Assembly: GCA_018881555.1 (NCBI GenBank) | Contig: JACAXG010000069.1 | Location: 248,001 to 312,000, forward strand | Length of the DNA: 64,000 nt | Direction of reading: 5' to 3' | Origin: Amblyornis subalaris | Taxonomy: Eukaryota; Chordata; Aves; Passeriformes; Ptilonorhynchidae | Shown here: piece after piece, positions 19,701 to 31,600 of the stretch | Layout: every line of letters begins with the position of its first letter | How positions within the stretch are numbered: position 1 is the stretch's first letter | Notes under the pieces: model-generated | What the model was told of the DNA's origin: nothing | What the model saw: only the letters and a program-made list of their open reading frames with translations | The model's database searches: none | Position numbers and translations under genes: made by a program

Positions 19701-20650
19701 GATTTATCTGAGGATGCTTATGGCTCTTCCACAGATATGTAGTACCTAATACAATGGACCATGCTCCTCACAGGTCCTTTAGAGCAATTCTGTAACCTTC
19801 GTAGCCAATAAAAGTAAAAAAACAACACAGTGATGTTAATACAGCTCTACAATAATAACTCACTAATATATACTGAAAGCCTTGTGTCTTATAAATGTTA
19901 AATTACCATAAAATAATTTTTTTCAACACTGCACTTATTCCTGTTTCTATGGTGAAATTGTTGCCATCTTTCACAGCAAAGTTTGGTCTCTTCATTCAGT
20001 AAGTGTCTCATAGGAAAAATGGGAATTAAGAATGAAATAGCATGACAAGTAGCAGCATTGCAATTATCAGTGCAAGTTTTATATTGCAAGGACTGAGTGT
20101 GGATGGAAGACCCCCTGAAAACTGAAAGCCTTGTTCTGCAAGATCAAATGCTTGGCTGACTATTATGGTCACTAAAGCAATATTCATTACAGTTTTATTT
20201 GCCTATAATTATTTAGTAAGATAACTCTATACTTCATATTTCAGAATGTATTTTTAGTTTTGATATACATTTTAATATACTGCTCATCAAAAGGCAGCAA
20301 TTAAAGCAGCAGTTGATCAAGCAGAGAATAAAAATTTAGGCAGTTAATGATCAATTAAGTTTGGTGAGTTACCTTATCCAGTTCTTAATAATTTCTATTA
20401 GCCGGGTGGTGTTAGTCTGAGTTGCCCTTTAGTTAATCTTTGTTTTATACTTTGTTTTTATCATTGCAAGATATTTTTTATTTGGAAGTAGTAAATAGAG
20501 CCAGAGGATGTATGCACTCTTGTGACCATGAAGTCTAAAAGTAACAAATACTTAGTGATTCCAGTCAGATCAATGAAACTTCCGGCAGCAGTAGAGTGGT
20601 AAATGCAATTTTAAGAAAAATGTGGAAGAGAAAAAGGGAGGATGGAGATG
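16800..20650. other. Non-coding AT-rich stretch
   Basis: No exon, RNA gene or mobile element recognised. Only short open frames (up to 80 codons, one lysine-rich at 19469-19711). Consistent with the gene desert next to ISL1. It may contain enhancers that cannot be seen without alignment. Confidence 0.6.
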
Positions 20651-23330
20651 GTTTATCTCTACCTGTGTCATGCCACAGTCTGTGACACCCTGATAATGCT
20701 CTCTGGTACCGGAGCCCTCGTTTTATGGCAGAGTCTTGACTTATGTGGGCTCGTGAAGGGTTTCACTGCTGGCAAGAGCCAGCAGAGCTTCTCTGGGAAG
20801 GGATGTTTCCCTCCTCTTTGACAGAGACTGAGTTGTTTTTGGTGAGGATGATTAGATAGGTGCTCTCTTCCTTGGAGGGACACTGAAAGAATTGTGGCAG
20901 TTTCCAAAGCATAGAGCTGCCTTAAACTTGCATCTGCACTGGAAGAAGTACTGACGACGATGAGAACTGATCCCTCGATGACGGATAGAGATCAGGAGTC
21001 CCTGATAAACTTCCTTATGCCTTTGTTACAGTGGAAATGGAGTATTGGTAGCTGGCCTGCACAGCTTATAGGGGAGGCCTGGGCTTATGTTTCTGTCAGT
21101 GCTTCCTCCCTCTTCATGAAAGCCCCTCCAGAGTGGCTGCTGGGAACTTGAGTCAGGGAGCTGAAACATGTCTGTTCTCAGGAGTGTGGCTGCCTGCACT
21201 TGCCTTAATGCATTGCTGCTCTTTTTCCCACTGAGCTGCTCAGGCTGTGACCTGGAAGTCTCCTGACGTGGGAGAGCCCAGCGCTGGCCAGCTCCTTGCC
21301 CAAATTCTCACACTCCTTGGTCCTTCCTCCAGCACCGAGTGTTCCCACTCCAGTGGTGCAGACTCATCTATGTGCAGGACGTTGTGGCTCGCTTGGGAGA
21401 AGCTTCACCTGGGCCTTGTCCATCTCCTCAGTCAGCATTGGACCCATGTATGTGCTTCATGACAGGATATAGGCCTCTGTCCAAAAAGTTAGGTCTGTAA
21501 AGCTTCTGGTGGGAAAGGGCCAGTGTGTTTCTGCAAGTGTCCCACCTAGGCACGGGGCTGTGAGGAGGGGCAGGCTGGGGCCGGGAGGAGCCTCCAAGGT
21601 GTGCTGCCTGGAGAGGAGCAGCTGCTCTGCCCTCGTGGGGTGACCTCTGTCGGGGCACCAGCTCCTTTTGGACACCTGGCTTGATAACGGAGTATAGGTT
21701 GCAGAGTGGGATTTCGAGCTGTGATGGGTGGATGAGGACAGCTGAGCGCTCTGAGTGGGGATCACAGAAAAACAGCTGCTGCTTATGGAGCAGAAGGATG
21801 CATCACAGATGGTGGCCTTCTTCAGGGCATGGGCCTTAGTGCTACTGGGGGCATCCCTTGCCCCTCAGAATTTACAGCTAAGGCCCTATCTGAAATGCAG
21901 ACACTAATGTTCTTTTTTTTTAATTCTATTTTTCTTTAAATATTTGAGGGTTGCAAGGTACAATTTTTAACTTCAGAAGATGCCTGGAGCAGTAGCTCCC
22001 ACTTGTCTAAAAGTGATCAGCAGATTCAACGTTTACTTAGGATTTCAAACTCCCTCCATGCCTGAGGAGATAAAGGCATGCATCCCTCCACCAGCCAAGG
22101 CAGCCTCATGTATGTGTGGGGCTGATGCGTGTCTGGTGGGGTGTTTCCATCCCAGTCACTGAAGTTAGTCAACAGTGGAGGCGAGGCTGGAGAGAGGAAT
22201 CAAGACCTTGAAGGCTGAAACCTCGGTCATAGAAAGCATCTTTGAGTCCATTTGGTTGGACTTAACGAACTTGGAGCTCCTTTCCAACCTTAAGGACTCT
22301 ATGCTTCTATAATTTGGGGGTTGGCTTTTGTCGTGGCCTGTCAGAAACAGACTAGGCATGGGCATCCCTGCAGGCAGAGCTGTGGGTTTTCGAGGAACTC
22401 TGACGAGGAAAGCTTGGTCCTTCGCAGAGGTCGTTTGTCTCTGGGAATGGTTGTCAGTTGAGCAAAGTTTTGACAATCCCAGTTTGGGTCGTTAGTGCTT
22501 AAACACCTCAGCCGCTTTTTGGATGGTCACCACTGTGCAGGGTGTTTGCAGAGTCAGAAGTGGTCCAAAGCCTCCACAGGAGGAAAGATCTGGACAGCTT
22601 CCATCTTCCAGTAGTGTCAGAGTGGTGTGCAGGGCTCCTGCAATGGAAAACAGAGACTGTGAATCTCTGCCTCATTTAACTTGGTCATTGCTGTCAAATA
22701 CCTTGCCTGGAGTGTGGGTGAGACTGAGAAATGACTGAGAGCTCTCTGGCCACTGCTTGGTCTGCATCAGGCTGAAGGAACTGCCACAGCTAGCAGGACA
22801 CTGCCAGCAGGTAGGGCAGAGCTTGTACCTGCCCTGCTCACTGAGGGTTCTGCTGGCTGCTGAGCTGGAAGCATTACTGATGTTTTGACTGCAGGTAGGT
22901 GATCCCATCTCAGCAGATGAAAGGCAGGTTCCCCACAACACTCTGCCATCATTTACTTTCAAGACATTTGTTATCATCAATGGATGAAGATCTTGCTTTT
23001 GTGATCCGTGCCCTGGTACATGTGTCCTTGCAGTGATCTGTCATAGCAAATATATCACTTTGTGCTACAACTTAGAGTGCCATCTCTGCTCACTAAGCAT
23101 TGTATCTTGCTGGGAACACGAGACCAGTGTTCCCAGAGCTCTGCCAGCCACTGGTTGGTCTCCAAGTGGAGTTTTGAAGCATGATTTTGACATGTGTGTG
23201 TGAGAGCATGGGCATCTATCCGCACAATGTGTCCACAACTGAAACCTGCAGTAGCTGGTGCTAAATGGGAGCAGACACAATATGAAAATGGTAAAGAAAT
23301 TCCTGCCAGCAAGTTTTTCCAAGTCTCTGC
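20650..23330. other. Moderately GC-rich, mostly unique block
   Basis: Base composition is clearly richer in G+C than either flank. Many short open frames on both strands, none with a recognisable domain or codon signature. A CR1 3' end sits at 22249-22317. It might contain exons of a non-coding transcript, but I can show none. Confidence 0.4.
22249..22317 (+). mobile_element. CR1 LINE 3' end fragment (+ strand)
   Basis: Sequence of the form GGTTGGACTTAACGAACTTGG, then TCCTTTCCAACCTTAAGG, then two degenerate ATTCTATG-type octamers. This is the characteristic 3' end of avian CR1 elements, strongly 5' truncated. The 5' boundary is uncertain and may reach 22165. Confidence 0.75.
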
Positions 23331-26024
23331 TTCTGAGGTTAATCTCTGGTATTGCCTGGTGCTAATGTAGCCAGACTACACTGACCTGCAGTACATGACC
23401 AAGTTTTTTTGGGGAGTGAGGAAGAGGAAATTGTAAAGGAAGAGGTATATATTTGAGAGATATTGGTAAGGTTTTGTGTCCATCTTTGTGAAGTTATCAT
23501 CTAGTTAGAGGTGAATCTTTATTTAATTTTCAAAAATACTATATTTGTATATGTAATAGCTGTTATTATGAATTTTCTCTTCAAAGACTGTAACCATTGC
23601 ATTTCTTTGTGGAGTACTAGTAGGTATGGTCTCCTCTTCCTGAGCTTGTCAGAAGTTTCTTGTCATATTTGTATCAGGAATACCACTGTTGATTGAGAAA
23701 TTTCCAGACTGTTGTATTTGCTGTGCAACTGTTCAGTGCAGCGTGTGAACAATTGAGCTGTTCCTGTGCAAGAACTTGACCTTACAAAGAGCTCTAAGTA
23801 CTGTAACCTCTTCAAATTAAGTTTGGTAATCCTTGCTTTATTCAGTTCTACAGAGTCAGTCAAACACCAGCAGCTTTAGACAAGCAGACTTGTCTAAAAG
23901 CTCATTGTAATTATAATTTGGATAATAATTGCAATTTGTAATGCAACTGACTCCATGAATATTAGGAGAAATCTCTTGGCAATGGAAGGCTGCATCAGAG
24001 AGGGTGCAAAAGAATCTCACCAGGTTTTTTAATGGAAACTGTTTTTCGAACCACTTAAAAGGATCAGCTAAAATGTTATGGCAAGTAGTGGTAGGGTGGT
24101 GTGGTCAATATAACTATTTAGCAGCATGTGGAAAGAAGTGCTTTATTTTCACTATTATTCACTAAAAAGAAAGCAATGAAAATAAGGACGGGGATGGGCA
24201 GAGCAGAAGGGCAATGTCATGGTTTCTTTTCCCAAAATAATGAGGTTTTAATGGTTTTGAGTTCATTCTGATCTTATTTTTCATCAGCATGCAATAGATA
24301 TGCTATAAAATGGTTCAGTGCCATCTTAACCAGAGTTTAAATGTGAGTGAGGAAACGAAAGCAGTTTTCCTCCTTCTCATTCAGCCTGCATTAGTTACAC
24401 TGCTCTGTCCAGATTCACAACATAGCACAATCTCGCGGAGGTGCGACAGAGACCTGTAAGGGCAGCTTTTGTCTTTTGTACCACACCCACAACACAAAGA
24501 AGTTGGGCATGGTTTGAAGAGCTGATCCAGGATGTTTAAAAATACTATATATCTAATGACTAAGCTAACGCTCCTCAAAAACATTTTGAAAGAATCTGTC
24601 CTATGCTTAATCACTAAAACATTCTTTCTCCTTGCCCCTAGCAAGATTCATAATTGTAAAGAAAAGTTAGGGATTTTCCCACAGGAAGGCTGTCTGTCTG
24701 AGGTTTGGAGATTCTACTTGGTATGGCATTATGCAGCAGAAGATCAGAGTATGAGGCTTTGTATACTTTTCTAAGGATGAAGTGAAACCCACCCAAGCTG
24801 CAAGGCTGTTGTGGACTTGACTGTTCTTTTCCTGCTCTTCAATATTAAATAAATCTCTAACTGTTTCTTCTTTCAGCTAGCTTGTGTGCTCTCATTTGAA
24901 GATAATGTTTGCTTTGTAAAAAATACTTACAGTGTTTCTATCATATGCCAGTGTTATGACACTATTAATTCTTTGTCATGATATGCTAGACTGCAAGTTT
25001 ACTCAAATGTGCAGACTAACATTATGTATTTTAGATGAAACTACATGATCAAATATATTGTAGTTTCTTTATGTCTGTGGATATACCAGAGACAGATGAT
25101 GACTTACTGTTGTCACTTTGATACTACTTAGTTTCACTGGTTTGAATACAACTTGATGGGTATAAATCAGAATTTGACCCGGAAGCATCCCATAGCTGTT
25201 TGATGCAGTCATCTTTGTAAGAACATATAATGTAAAACAAATGTCCATGGAGACTTTTATTTCATTAAATAAACCAGAATGCTGTTTTCTTCAAAAGCAG
25301 CATTTCTCTGCCTCTGTCTGCTGCAGGCAACAATCATGTTCGAGTTCCATAGAGCAGCAGCAACAGAACAATAAATCTTGTATCCGGTGAGTCCTGAAAC
25401 AGGTAAGGAAACAGTAAGAAAGTCACGGAAAGAGAGCAGCCACACTCTGACAGGACCAGTTGCTGTTACACTTATACATCCTCAGCAAACTGCTGCCATC
25501 TGTGTGGGCACTGAGGCCTGACATAAGCAATTGCTCTTAGCAAGAGCAACAGAAGACTGACTCACCGCCATTGGTGGACAAGTTATAAACATGATCTTCC
25601 ACAATACCTTACTGGAAATAGGACCTATTGGATGTTTCTGGGGAAGAGACAACTGAGAACGAGCACATGCTGCACCGTGTCCCTTGCAAAACTGAAAATA
25701 ACATTTATGTTGCTTCTCCTTGTAAATACCTGTAAAAGTAGAGTACATTTGCATTCCTAGCAGATACACAGGTTCTGTGCCTATGCTTCTTTATGCAGAA
25801 GTTTTAGTAAAAACCCACACTTAATAGTCTTTTTCTTTAAAAGAATATAGTGCTGCACTAGAGTACCGTGTGAAAATAAATAGTAAAATATGAAGGATCT
25901 GTTGTAAAAACCCATCATACTTTTAAAGGGAAGCTAAATTTACCTCAGTGAACTCAATAGATTTTAAAATATTCTTATGGAAGAAAGTGAAATCTTCCAC
26001 CACAAAATAATGGGCTCAAATAAT
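23330..26024. other. Non-coding AT-rich stretch
   Basis: No gene recognised. It contains a hairpin at 23872-23902. Otherwise only short unrelated open frames. Confidence 0.6.
23872..23902. repeat. Short near-perfect hairpin
   Basis: Arms TTTAGACAAG and CTTGTCTAAA pair perfectly around a 4-base loop CAGA. With one bulged A the stem extends by AGC/GCT on the outside. Confidence 0.8.
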
Positions 26025-26433
26025 CCTAGAATCATAGAATGCTTTGGTTTGGAAGGGACCTTGGAGATCATCGAGTTCCAACACCCAACACAAGTGTCAA
26101 AGGTAGGGGCACTTCCCACTCAGTGCCCCATCCAACTGGCTTTGAACATTGTGAGGGATGGGGCATCCACAACTTTTCTCTGTTGCAACCTCTGGGCAAC
26201 CTCTTCCAGTGACTCACCACCCTTGCAGTAAAGAATTTCTTCCATATATCTAACCTAATTTTTTCTTTTTTCACTTTGAACCCTTTATTCTTTGCCCTGT
26301 CACTACAGTTCCTGACAAAGCGTCCCTCTCCAGCTTCCCTGTAGGCCCCTTCAGATACTGTAAGGTTTCTGTGTGATCTCCAAACAACCCTCTCTTCTCC
26401 AGACTGAACAGCCCCAACTTTCTCAGCCTGTCT

Positions 26434-27489
26434 TCATAGGGGAGATGCTTTATTCCCCTTATGGATGACATTGGCCCCCTTCTGTACTTGCTTCAACAGT
26501 TTCATGTCTCTATGTTGGGAGCACCAGAACTGGATGCAGTGCTCCAGGTGAGGTCTCACAAGAGCAGAGTAGGGGAGCAGAATCCCCTCCCTCACCCTGC
26601 TGGCCACGCTCCTTTTGATGCATCCCCTGGCTTTCTGGGCTGTGAGCACACACTGCCAGCTCATGATCAGTTTTCCATCGACCATCACTCCCAATTCCTT
26701 CCCCTCAGGGCTGTTCTCAGTCACTTCCCTGCCCTGTCTGTAGGTGTGTCTGGGATTGCCCTGACCCAGGTGTAGGACCTTGCACTGGGCCCTACTGAGC
26801 TCCATAAGGTTTGCATGGTCCCACCTCTCAAGCCTGTCCAGGTGCCCCTGGATGGCATCCCTTCCCTCCCGTGTGTCGACTCCTCCGCACAGCTCGGTGT
26901 CATTGGCGACCCTGCTGAGGGTGCACTCGATCCCACTGTCCATGTTACTGACAGAGGTGTGGAAGAGTATCGGCCCCGGTACCGACCCCTGAGGGACACC
27001 ATTTGTCACTGGTCTCCACATGGACAAGCTGCTGACCACAGCTCTTTGTGCATGGCCAATCCTGCCAGTTCTTTATCCACTGAGTGGTCCATCCATCAAT
27101 CCATGTATCGCTGATATAGAGACAAGCATGTCGTGCAGGACAGTGTCAAATGCTTTGCATAGGTCCAGGTAGATGACATCAGTTGCTCTGTCTTTGTCCA
27201 CCAAAGCTGTAGCTCCATCATAGAAGACCACCAAGTTTGTCAGGCATTGTTTACCCTTAGTAAAGCTGTGTTGGCTGTTACCAATCACCATGTGCCTTAG
27301 CATAGTTTCCAGGAGAATCTGCTCCATGATCTTGCCTGGCACTGAAGTGAGACTGACTGGTCGGTGATATCCTGGGTCTTCCAATTTCCCCTTTTTAAAA
27401 ATGGGGGTTTCCCTGTTTCCAGTCATTGGAAACTTCACCTGACTGCCATGATTTGTCAAAAATGGTGGAGAGTGGCTTGGCAATATCAT
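26434..27489 (-). pseudogene. CR1 reverse transcriptase remnant
   Basis: Two successive minus-strand open segments (27489-27073 and 27039-26434) encode recognisable RT blocks: the LCKAFDTV block with the first catalytic aspartate region, GVPQGS, and VANDTEL where the family has an A-D-D core. The second segment continues into the C-terminal VRPHLEHCIQFW region. The break between segments and the D-to-N change at the catalytic pair show that it is not functional. Confidence 0.9.
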
Positions 27490-28634
27490 CTGCTGGTTCT
27501 CTCAAGATCTGTACGTGAATCTCGTAGAACTTGTGCACATTCAGTCTCCTTAGTTGGTTTTGAACCTGATCCTCTCCTCCAGGAGATCCAACCCTCCAGG
27601 GCTCTGTCCCATGGGACTCTACCGATTAGGTTTTTAAAGAGGCCAAAGTCTGCTCTTCTGAAGGCCAGGCTGGTGAGCCTGCTTCGTGACCTCCTCACTG
27701 CCATGAGGATCTTGAACTCTACCATCTGGTGGTCACTGCACCTAAGGCTGCCTTGGAGCATCACCTTCCCCACCAGTTCCTCCCTGTTTCTGAGCACAAG
27801 ATGCAGAATTGCACCTCTCCTTGTTGACTCCTCTATCACTTCTATGAGGAAGTTGTCCTTCCAGACAGAAACCTAGATTGCTTGTGCCCTTCTGTGTCGA
27901 CCCTCCAACAGATATTGGGGTGGTTGAAGACCCCCATGAGGACCAGGGGTTGGGAGCATGAGGCTGTTCTTCTCTGCCTATAGAGGGTTTCATCCACACC
28001 ATCCTCCTGGTTGTGTGGCCTGTAGCAGACCCCCACTATATCCCCTGTCCTTGTACTCCCTTTAATCTTGACCTACAAGCTTCCGGTTGACTCCTCATCC
28101 ATCCCTAGGCAGAGTTCCATACTCTCCAGCCAGTCACTGACATAGAGGGTTATGCCCCCTCCTTGTCTCCCTAGCCTGTCTGTCCTAAAAAGCCTATAAT
28201 ATTCCATGCCAATACTCTAGTCATAGGAGCCATCCCACCATGTCTCTGTGATGCCAATGATATCATATCCACACGGGCATGTGCATCTCTAATTCTTCTT
28301 GTTTGTTCTCTATACTACGTGTGTTTGTGTAGAGGCATCTGGGCCTGGATAATGCTGACTTACTGACTGGAGCAGCTGGAACACCTTTGAACTGCTTCTG
28401 GCATCCATTACAGGTGATGGCATCTGACTGGTAGGATTGGGATGGATAGGTGCCCCTATGCATCAAGTCTAGTTTAAAGCCCTCTTTATCAGCCTGGAAA
28501 TTCCCTGACAAAAGATGCTTTCCCCCTTCTTTTTCAGGTGGGCACCATAAGCCCCCAGTAGACCAGGCTTCCCAAAGCAATTCCCATGATCCAAATAACC
28601 AAAACCCTGAGTACAGCAGCATCCCTCTAACCAT
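27486..28634 (-). pseudogene. CR1 apurinic endonuclease remnant
   Basis: Fragments in different minus-strand frames resemble the N-terminal endonuclease of CR1 ORF2. They are the TNTRSIENKQEELE start block, the GVCYRPHNQEDGVDE block, the LMGVFNHPNICW block (catalytic D replaced by V), and the SDHQMVEF block near the end of the domain. At least three frame interruptions. Confidence 0.85.
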
Positions 28635-28680
28635 TTTTTAACCTGCCAGATTTGGCTAGCTACAGTATCAGATAACTTCA

Positions 28681-31600
28681 AAGATGAAGAATGAAATGTC
28701 TATTTATCACTTCTGCTCCAGTTTATCAGGCAGCAGATATAAAAGCAAACAATATATAGCATTTTTTCAGGCAGCATATAATTATTAACTCTGTGATGCT
28801 CACTGTCACAAGTTTTAATGCGTACTGAAGGGTAAATAGATTACCTAAGGAATAAAAGTAGTTTTGGCCTCCAGAAGGCTCTATCAGGGACAGGTCACTC
28901 TGTATGCGTCCTGTTTTCTTATGCTTTTGCTTGAGACGGGATAAAAATACCCTGTCAGATGTGATGCTGTAGTTCTTGATCAGGACTCAGTCTTGTCTCA
29001 CTGAATGGCACAGAATTTCATTCCACTGACTTCACTCTCAGGATGATTGAGTCCTTGCTATTTCTAGCCTTTGTCCTCCTTATTAAAATAAAGGTTTTAC
29101 TTGTTTGTTCAGATGTGAAGGTACTTGACATCCCCTGTTTTTCTTTCACTGGACGTGATGGTTCTTGACATCTCCTCGAAGTTCTCCTCCTTGAAAGACT
29201 GAGATCTACCTTTTTTTTCAGCCCATATAATGCCAGCTTGTTGGTTCCCAATAAGCTGTACAAGAGTTAACAGAGGTTAAACATTCTGTTTGAAACTAAA
29301 TTTAATACTTCTGCATAGTAAAATATGTCTAAATCTTGTCAACTTAGTGATAGTGTTGTAACAATATAAACAACCATCTTAATAATTATTTGAATATTTT
29401 TTAAGATGGATATGTCTATATCTATATCGTCTGTATGAAGTACCATTCTCATCTATTATCCCTGAAATTGTAGTTTGGATTCTCCAAGTCAAATAGAATT
29501 TGGTGTTCAAAATCTGCTATAAGCTCCCCTTTTGCAAACTCTGAACTGCTTCATTACTTTTATTTCTAACGGTCCACAAAAGCTGTAGATAACATTATTT
29601 TGTTGACTTGCCCCTTTGATTTTTATTTCCAGCCAAATTGTACTGGATTTTCTGGGAACACTCATTGTATGGTCAGTAACTTTCATTTCATGTCACATAT
29701 ATTAACAGTTTCATGCAGCTCTTTCAAACTACAAAGCTGTGTCTACCTTGTATGTATTTTTCAAGTCTTACATTGTATATAATTTATTAATGACTCTGCT
29801 CTTTGTATGCACAGAATGTACCCTCAGTGAAGGTCATTCCTAAGGAAACCGTATTTCAAAACCCTTGATAAGGGCAACGCCTCCTTCTTATCATTCAGGA
29901 TTTTGTCCAAATATATTAGCTTAGGTATGAACTGAATTGGCATAACCTGATAGGACTCTCAAAATAGAAAAGTTGGGATGGGTTTTGTCACACACACAAA
30001 ACAAGTAAAATAAATTTAAAAAAAAATTAAAATTGAAATTAGCTGTATTGCTCCAAGACAAGTAAATGCTTGGATTTAAAGTAATTCAGAGAAGAGTGAA
30101 ACCCAGGATGTGGGATCTGATCTCTTCACCATCATGGTATACTACCTCCAGTCTGGAATTTTACTGTGCTATCTACAAAAAAATGTTCTCATGTACTGCA
30201 GCAATAAAACATTAGGACAAGTGACAATTTCAAATGAAAACTGTGTTTTCACTCCTATTTCCACTGGAGAAAAAAGAAAACCTATATAATTATGGCATTT
30301 GGAACTCAACTAGTAAAATATTTACAAGAGGCCACTATCAGTATAAACCACACAGACTCTTTACAGATATACTAAGAACAATTTGGTGATATTAATGTAA
30401 GGGATTTTTTTCCCTACTGAACTCAGCTTTTTGAATAAATTGCTTTTTAATAGCCTGGATAACGGCGTTTTTTCCTCATCCTGGTGTGCTCCTGGTAGAG
30501 GTGGGTGTGGTCTCATGGTACATAAGGAAATAGGCAGAGGTGCAGTATCAACACACATGTCCTGATGTGAAAATGAAAGGGCAACTGACCGAGGAGCAGA
30601 GATAGAATTCCTTAGGTCTCCCATTTCTACATCAGTTCTTGATCAAAGTTTGTCTGAGTACCCTGGTTCAGTGTTTGCATTATTCTCTCCATGACTTTGC
30701 AATCACAGGTCAGCCTCCTTAAAGAAGCATTTCTTTTTTAGTAAGACCAAAGCAGTAGAGAAAATGGACTATGGCATACTCAGCACTCTTCAAGTACAGC
30801 ATTTTACCTTATGAAATATCTCTATAGCAGACAATTTCCCCTAATCCCAATTCATGTTATGTCTCAATATGATTTTCTAAAGCTATGTTTTATTAACACA
30901 AAAAAGACATTATCCTGCCTTTGGTCTTTTGGGTTTTGACACATCTGGAATGATTTTGTAAGTATCTGGAGAAAATATAAAATATTCAAAGCTAACAGTT
31001 TAGATGCTGTCTTTTATCTGCTATTAAATTTATGTGACAAAGTAACTTCTCTGATGGAACTGCTTCAGTTGCTCTTCTTCTGTTTAATAAAAACTTGTAA
31101 GGCAATATGGTCACAGAACAAACATGCCACTGACCTAACTGACACATATTCTTGACTAATTCTGGCAGGTTTTCTATCTTTGAATCCAATTACAATACAA
31201 AAATAAAACTGTAGAGTAATATCTGCCTCTTCTTTTTGAGTTGCAGTCATTAACAGGAGTCATTTTAGTACATACTGAAGAACAGGACTGTTCCAAAGCT
31301 TCTGACTCAAAGATATAGCATGAACAGATGGTAGGAGTGCTATCTCCATAAATTCTTCCATTTCTTATTCATTCCTGAGTATTTTACTTTTCAAGTCCTC
31401 TCATTATCAAACCCTTTCATGAACTTGGAGTTTATGATTTTTCCTATCTGCTGAGCAGAAAAATATTCTTGAATAATTCTTTGAAAGAAATTACACATTT
31501 CTTAGAAAAGATGTACAGAATGCCAGGACAAGTCACGAATAAAATTGGTTTCAAAGAAAAATAAAAAGAAAATGTCTAAGCTATTTTTTTGGTTTAAATC

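Larger units (their letters stand above)
26025..28680 (-). mobile_element. CR1 LINE retrotransposon, 5'-truncated and decayed
   Basis: On the minus strand the element ends at about 26025 in two ATTCTATG-like octamers preceded by the typical CR1 3' sequence (CCTTCCAAACCAAAGC). Reading minus-strand from 28680 down: a segment typical of sequence upstream of the endonuclease; endonuclease pieces (28634-28263, with NKQEELE; 28036-27842, with a GVFNHPNICWR segment where active elements have GDFNHPD; 27839-27486); then reverse transcriptase pieces 27489-27073 ([12 protein letters not shown]) and 27039-26434 (NGVPQGSVPGP). The catalytic A-D-D box reads A-N-D, and frame changes and stops break the ORF. 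About 2.65 kb of a roughly 4.5 kb family. Inactive. Confidence 0.93.
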
